From Aequorivita aquimaris (lineage in GTDB: Bacteria > Bacteroidota > Bacteroidia > Flavobacteriales > Flavobacteriaceae): a stretch of 64,000 nt of DNA. Position 1 is the stretch's first letter. Each line of letters begins with the position of its first letter. Where the stretch lies: positions 1 through 64,000 of the forward strand of contig NZ_JRWG01000003.1 of the NCBI RefSeq assembly GCF_001573155.1. The letters run 5' to 3'. The position numbers and the translations under genes are program-made. The notes beneath the pieces are model-generated. The model saw only the letters and a program-made list of their open reading frames with translations, did no database searches and had not been told where the DNA came from. Shown here in pieces: positions 61,256-64,000 of the stretch.

Positions 61256-61275
61256 ATTCCCGCGAAGGCGGGAAT
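61256..61275. repeat. Short palindromic repeat (copy 2)
   Basis: ATTCCCGC-GAAG-GCGGGAAT, perfect 8-bp arms, 22 bases upstream of the TPR gene. Related to 11697-11716. Confidence 0.75.
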
Positions 61276-61297
61276 CTTAATAAATAGAAGTAACACT

Positions 61298-62065
61298 ATG
61301 GCAACGTACAAGAAACGCGGAGGCAAACCAACTACAAAAGCTGAAAAAGAAACGCAGCTTGAAGAAAACAGCACAACGGCAGAAGTATTTAACACGCTTG
61401 ACGAAGGCGCATCAAAAACGGAAGCTTGGGTTGAAAAGAACCAAAAAGGAATTTTGGGCTTTATCATTGTTGTGGCAGTTTTGGTTTTGGGATATTTTGC
61501 TTACGACCAATATATTAAAACTCCAAAGGAAGCTGAGGCGATGAACGAGATGTTCCAAGCGCAGAGCTACTGGGAACAAGCATTGACGGCGCCTGCAAAG
61601 GATTCGTTATACAATCTTTCCCTTCAAGGTGGAGAGGGCAAGTATGGTTTCTTGGAAATCATCGAAAATTACAGTGGAACAAACGCTGCCAATCTTGCAC
61701 ATTACTACGCAGGGATGGCATATTTGAATACCAACAAATACCAGCAAGCCATCGAACATTTGGATAAATTCAGCAGCGATGATGATATTTTGGCACCATT
61801 GGCAAAGGGCGCTATTGGCGATGCTTTCGTACAATTGGGTCAAAATGAGGATGCCTTGAAATATTATGAGGAAGCTGCCAAAATGCGTACGAACGACTTT
61901 ACAACCCCACGTTTTCTTTTGAAAGCAGGTATCGCAGCAATGGCTTTGAACCAAAATGATAAAGCCCTGGCTCATTTCAAAAAAATAGCAGACGAGTATC
62001 CAAAATCAACCGAAGCTACTAAGGCTGAAATCTACACCGGCCGCGCGGAAGCAATGAACAAATAA
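61298..62065 (+). CDS. Membrane-anchored TPR protein (YfgM/DUF2133-like)
   Basis: 255 residues. A cytoplasmic, polar N-terminus (1-50) and one membrane helix (GILGFIIVVAVLVLGYFAYDQYI, about 50-72) precede a TPR domain with units such as ANLAHYYAGMAYLNTNKYQQAIEHL, APLAKGAIGDAFVQLGQNEDALKYY and TPRFLLKAGIAAMALNQNDKALAHF. The layout is like YfgM of the Sec/chaperone network, but the branch is specific to this phylum. It abuts ribH (0 bp gap), making an operon. Confidence 0.85.
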   Translation: MATYKKRGGKPTTKAEKETQLEENSTTAEVFNTLDEGASKTEAWVEKNQKGILGFIIVVAVLVLGYFAYDQYIKTPKEAEAMNEMFQAQSYWEQALTAPAKDSLYNLSLQGGEGKYGFLEIIENYSGTNAANLAHYYAGMAYLNTNKYQQAIEHLDKFSSDDDILAPLAKGAIGDAFVQLGQNEDALKYYEEAAKMRTNDFTTPRFLLKAGIAAMALNQNDKALAHFKKIADEYPKSTEATKAEIYTGRAEAMNK

Positions 62066-62563
62066 ATGGCTACAGCAAATACAAATTTATCGGCTTACGA
62101 TAAAACAACAATCCCAAACGCGAAGGACTTTCGGTTTGGGATTGTTGTTTCAGAATGGAACCACGATATTACCGAAGGCATGTTCCAAGGTGCATTTGAT
62201 GCACTAAAAGATTGTGGTGCTATCAATGAAAATATTGTCCGTTGGAATGTTCCCGGCAGTTTTGAACTTATCTATGGCTGCAAGCGAATGGCCGAGAGTT
62301 ATGATATGCTAGATGCCGTAATTGCCATTGGAAGCGTGATACAAGGCGAAACAAAACACTTCGATTATGTATGCGAGGCCGTAGCCCAGGGCATAAAGGA
62401 CTTAAACGTTCGTGGCAATATTCCCGTAATTTTCTGCGTGCTTACCGATAACACCATGCAACAGGCTATCGACCGAAGCGGTGGCAAACACGGCAACAAA
62501 GGCACTGAAGCCGCAATTGCTGCAATTAAAATGGCGCAGCTTCGGAAGGAATCTAAATTTTAG
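62066..62563 (+). CDS. ribH: 6,7-dimethyl-8-ribityllumazine synthase
   Basis: Next-to-last step of riboflavin synthesis, condensing 5-amino-6-ribitylamino-uracil with dihydroxybutanone phosphate. 165 residues. FGIVVSEWNHDITEGMFQGA binds the pyrimidine, VPGSFELIYGCKRM and GSVIQGETKHFDYVCEAVAQGI (catalytic His in KHFDYV) are intact, as is PVIFCVLTDNTMQQAIDRSGGKHGNKG. ATG follows the previous stop directly. Linked here with a TPR membrane protein, not with other rib genes. Confidence 0.96.
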   Translation: MATANTNLSAYDKTTIPNAKDFRFGIVVSEWNHDITEGMFQGAFDALKDCGAINENIVRWNVPGSFELIYGCKRMAESYDMLDAVIAIGSVIQGETKHFDYVCEAVAQGIKDLNVRGNIPVIFCVLTDNTMQQAIDRSGGKHGNKGTEAAIAAIKMAQLRKESKF

Positions 62564-62705
62564 TTTCAAACCACCACTCACTGTCAATTGTCACTGAGCA
62601 CCCCCTACTATCTATTGGTACGGTAATTGTTCAAAAAACAATTAAATTCTGAATTCATAATTCTGAATTCCTAATTGAATTAAGTAACTTTGAAGCACGA
62701 CAATT

Positions 62706-62990
62706 ATGGGACTAATAGGCAAGAGAAAAAATAAAAAGTACAGCTACAAACCGCGTCATTATGAATTTGACGGAGAGGGCAGCCCGTTTACCATGGGGCA
62801 TAAGTTTGATGAATTTCGGACTACGGTTGGCGATAACAAAGGCTTAAAGGGAAAATTTAAAACCGCGTGGGCCGATTTGCGGCAATCTTCCGACAGAAAC
62901 GCAAACCGAAGGCTGATTGTAATCATTGCCATTCTCGTCCTACTTTTCCTATTTATTATTGAATTCGATTTATCTATTTTCTACGCATAA
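62706..62990 (+). CDS. Conserved small membrane protein between ribH and mutL
   Basis: 94 residues. A basic N-terminus (KRKNKKYSYKPRHYEFDGEGSPFTMGHKFDEFR) and a single C-terminal hydrophobic helix (LIVIIAILVLLFLFIIEFDL, 70-90) give a tail-anchored look. Position between ribH and mutL is repeated in related genomes as far as I recall, but no family is recognised. An AT-rich hairpin (TAATTGTT, 62624-62631, with AACAATTA, 62637-62644) and a TAACTTTG element (62685-62692) lie upstream. The gene stops six bases before mutL begins. Confidence 0.75.
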   Translation: MGLIGKRKNKKYSYKPRHYEFDGEGSPFTMGHKFDEFRTTVGDNKGLKGKFKTAWADLRQSSDRNANRRLIVIIAILVLLFLFIIEFDLSIFYA

Positions 62991-62996
62991 ATTTTA

Positions 62997-64000
62997 ATGG
63001 CAGACATTATTCAGTTATTACCGGACCACGTTGCAAACCAGATTGCAGCCGGCGAAGTTGTGCAACGCCCCGCCTCGGTAGTGAAGGAATTGTTGGAAAA
63101 CGCCATTGACGCAAAGGCAACTTCAATCACCCTGGTAATTAAAGATGCGGGAAAAACCCTCGTCCAAGTTACCGACAACGGCATCGGGATGAGCGTTACC
63201 GACGCCCGGCTCAGTTTTGAGCGCCACGCCACTTCAAAAATCAAATCGGCCGAAGATCTTTTTAATCTTCATACAAAAGGTTTCCGGGGTGAGGCTTTGG
63301 CATCTATCGCCGCAATTGCGCACGTTGAGCTTAAAACCAAAACTGAAAATTCCGAAATAGGAACGCATCTCACCATTGAAGGCAGCAAAGTAATTTCGCA
63401 GGACCCGGCGGTGGTTCCAAAGGGCACGACCATTTCAGTAAAAAATCTTTTCTACAACATTCCCGCCCGAAGAAATTTTCTAAAAAGCAATCCTGTGGAA
63501 ACCCGTCATATAATTGATGAATTCCATCGCGTGGCCTTGGCGCATCCAAACGTCGCGTTTCAAATGCTTCACAACGGGAGCGATGTTTTCAATCTTCCAT
63601 CGACAAATTCGCGGCAACGTATCGTAAATATCTTTGGAAGCAAAACCAATGAAAAACTGGTTCCCGTTCACGAAGAAACCGAAATCCTAAAAATTGAAGG
63701 TTTTGTTTTAAAACCGGAATTCGGAAAAAAGAGTAGGGGCGAGCAGTTCTTTTTTGTAAACGACCGCTTTATAAAAAGTCCGTATCTGCACCACGCGGTT
63801 TCATCGGCCTTTGAAGGTTTGATGAAAAATGACGTGCATCCGGGCTACTTTCTTTTTTTGGAAGTTGATCCGCATTCCATTGACATCAACATACATCCCA
63901 CAAAAACCGAGATAAAGTTTGACGATGAGCATTCCATCTATGCCATGCTCCGCGCCACGGTAAAGCACAGTTTGGGGCAGTTCAATATTGCGCCCGTGCT
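62997..64000 (+). CDS. mutL: DNA mismatch repair protein MutL (5' part)
   Basis: The gene starts with ATG 62997 and runs past the end of the window; 334 codons are visible of a protein usually over 600 residues. The N-terminal GHKL ATPase is intact: [41 protein letters not shown] (ATP lid), and the transducer domain with [17 protein letters not shown] and [13 protein letters not shown]. MutL couples MutS recognition to strand incision; the C-terminal endonuclease domain is out of view. Confidence 0.95.
   Translation, partial: MADIIQLLPDHVANQIAAGEVVQRPASVVKELLENAIDAKATSITLVIKDAGKTLVQVTDNGIGMSVTDARLSFERHATSKIKSAEDLFNLHTKGFRGEALASIAAIAHVELKTKTENSEIGTHLTIEGSKVISQDPAVVPKGTTISVKNLFYNIPARRNFLKSNPVETRHIIDEFHRVALAHPNVAFQMLHNGSDVFNLPSTNSRQRIVNIFGSKTNEKLVPVHEETEILKIEGFVLKPEFGKKSRGEQFFFVNDRFIKSPYLHHAVSSAFEGLMKNDVHPGYFLFLEVDPHSIDINIHPTKTEIKFDDEHSIYAMLRATVKHSLGQFNIAPV

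Overview
The window looks like the core chromosome of an AT-rich Bacteroidota, most likely a member of the Flavobacteriaceae. Supporting signs are a gliding-motility FKBP lipoprotein (GldI) beside nrnA, two proteins with type IX secretion sorting tails, a YtxJ protein of the bacillithiol system, many SusD/TonB-world style carboxypeptidase-regulatory (CarboxypepD_reg) domains, many Cys lipoproteins, absence of clear Shine-Dalgarno sites, and repeated TAnnTTTG promoter elements just upstream of genes. The genus cannot be fixed from the sequence alone. No rRNA, tRNA, CRISPR array, transposase or phage gene was recognised.

Layout. 1-5.4 kb (plus): end of a secreted protein, glycosyltransferase, YbbR-like protein, coaE and a two-component pair. 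5.5-12.8 kb (minus): miaA, a potassium channel, an exonuclease/GIY-YIG fusion, yggS, DUF1015, 3-hydroxybutyryl-CoA dehydrogenase and a Gfo/Idh/MocA oxidoreductase; the gaps hold degenerate repeats. 12.8-19.2 kb: a repeat-rich gap, pcm, an acetyltransferase, a hydrolase lipoprotein, a large DUF5686 outer-membrane protein, smpB, a histidine phosphatase and csbD. 19.3-21.2 kb: a small accessory islet with an unknown GC-rich gene, a striking tandem array of 21-bp units with dyad symmetry, an HTH/coiled-coil protein and an orphan lipoprotein. 21.2-31.6 kb: clpB, ytxJ, fahA, and the glyA-GNAT-guanine deaminase-lipocalin run. 31.7-42.2 kb: regulatory-domain protein, glutaminyl cyclase, the SRP RNA, SDR, fructose-6-phosphate aldolase, a thioredoxin-fold lipoprotein without its CxxC, an ABC-F protein, small membrane proteins and two fasciclin proteins. 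42.2-54.1 kb: pheT, an MFS transporter, a 14-repeat FG-GAP T9SS protein, M48 protease, TrmH-type methyltransferase and envelope proteins. 54.3-64 kb: pepD, the nrnA-gldI-PPIase operon, ndk, DUF721-lipoprotein-recF, and TPR protein-ribH-small membrane protein-mutL (mutL runs off the end).

Most of the window is housekeeping: cofactor synthesis (coaE, ribH), translation and RNA maturation (miaA, smpB, pheT, TrmH, ffs), DNA repair and replication (recF, mutL, exonuclease), proteostasis (clpB, PPIases, pcm) and envelope biogenesis. The most unusual object is the 9 x 21-bp array at 19904-20092 next to a small HTH gene: its units repeat every 21 bp (two helical turns), carry a dyad core around ACA-NN-TGT, and at the same time keep an open heptad-repeat reading frame. 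Smaller points worth checking are a perfect 19-bp operator-like palindrome at 40696, a MITE-like inverted-repeat element at 12925-13045, several dispersed degenerate repeat families, degenerate ATPase sites in the ABC-F protein, and a few domain fusions.
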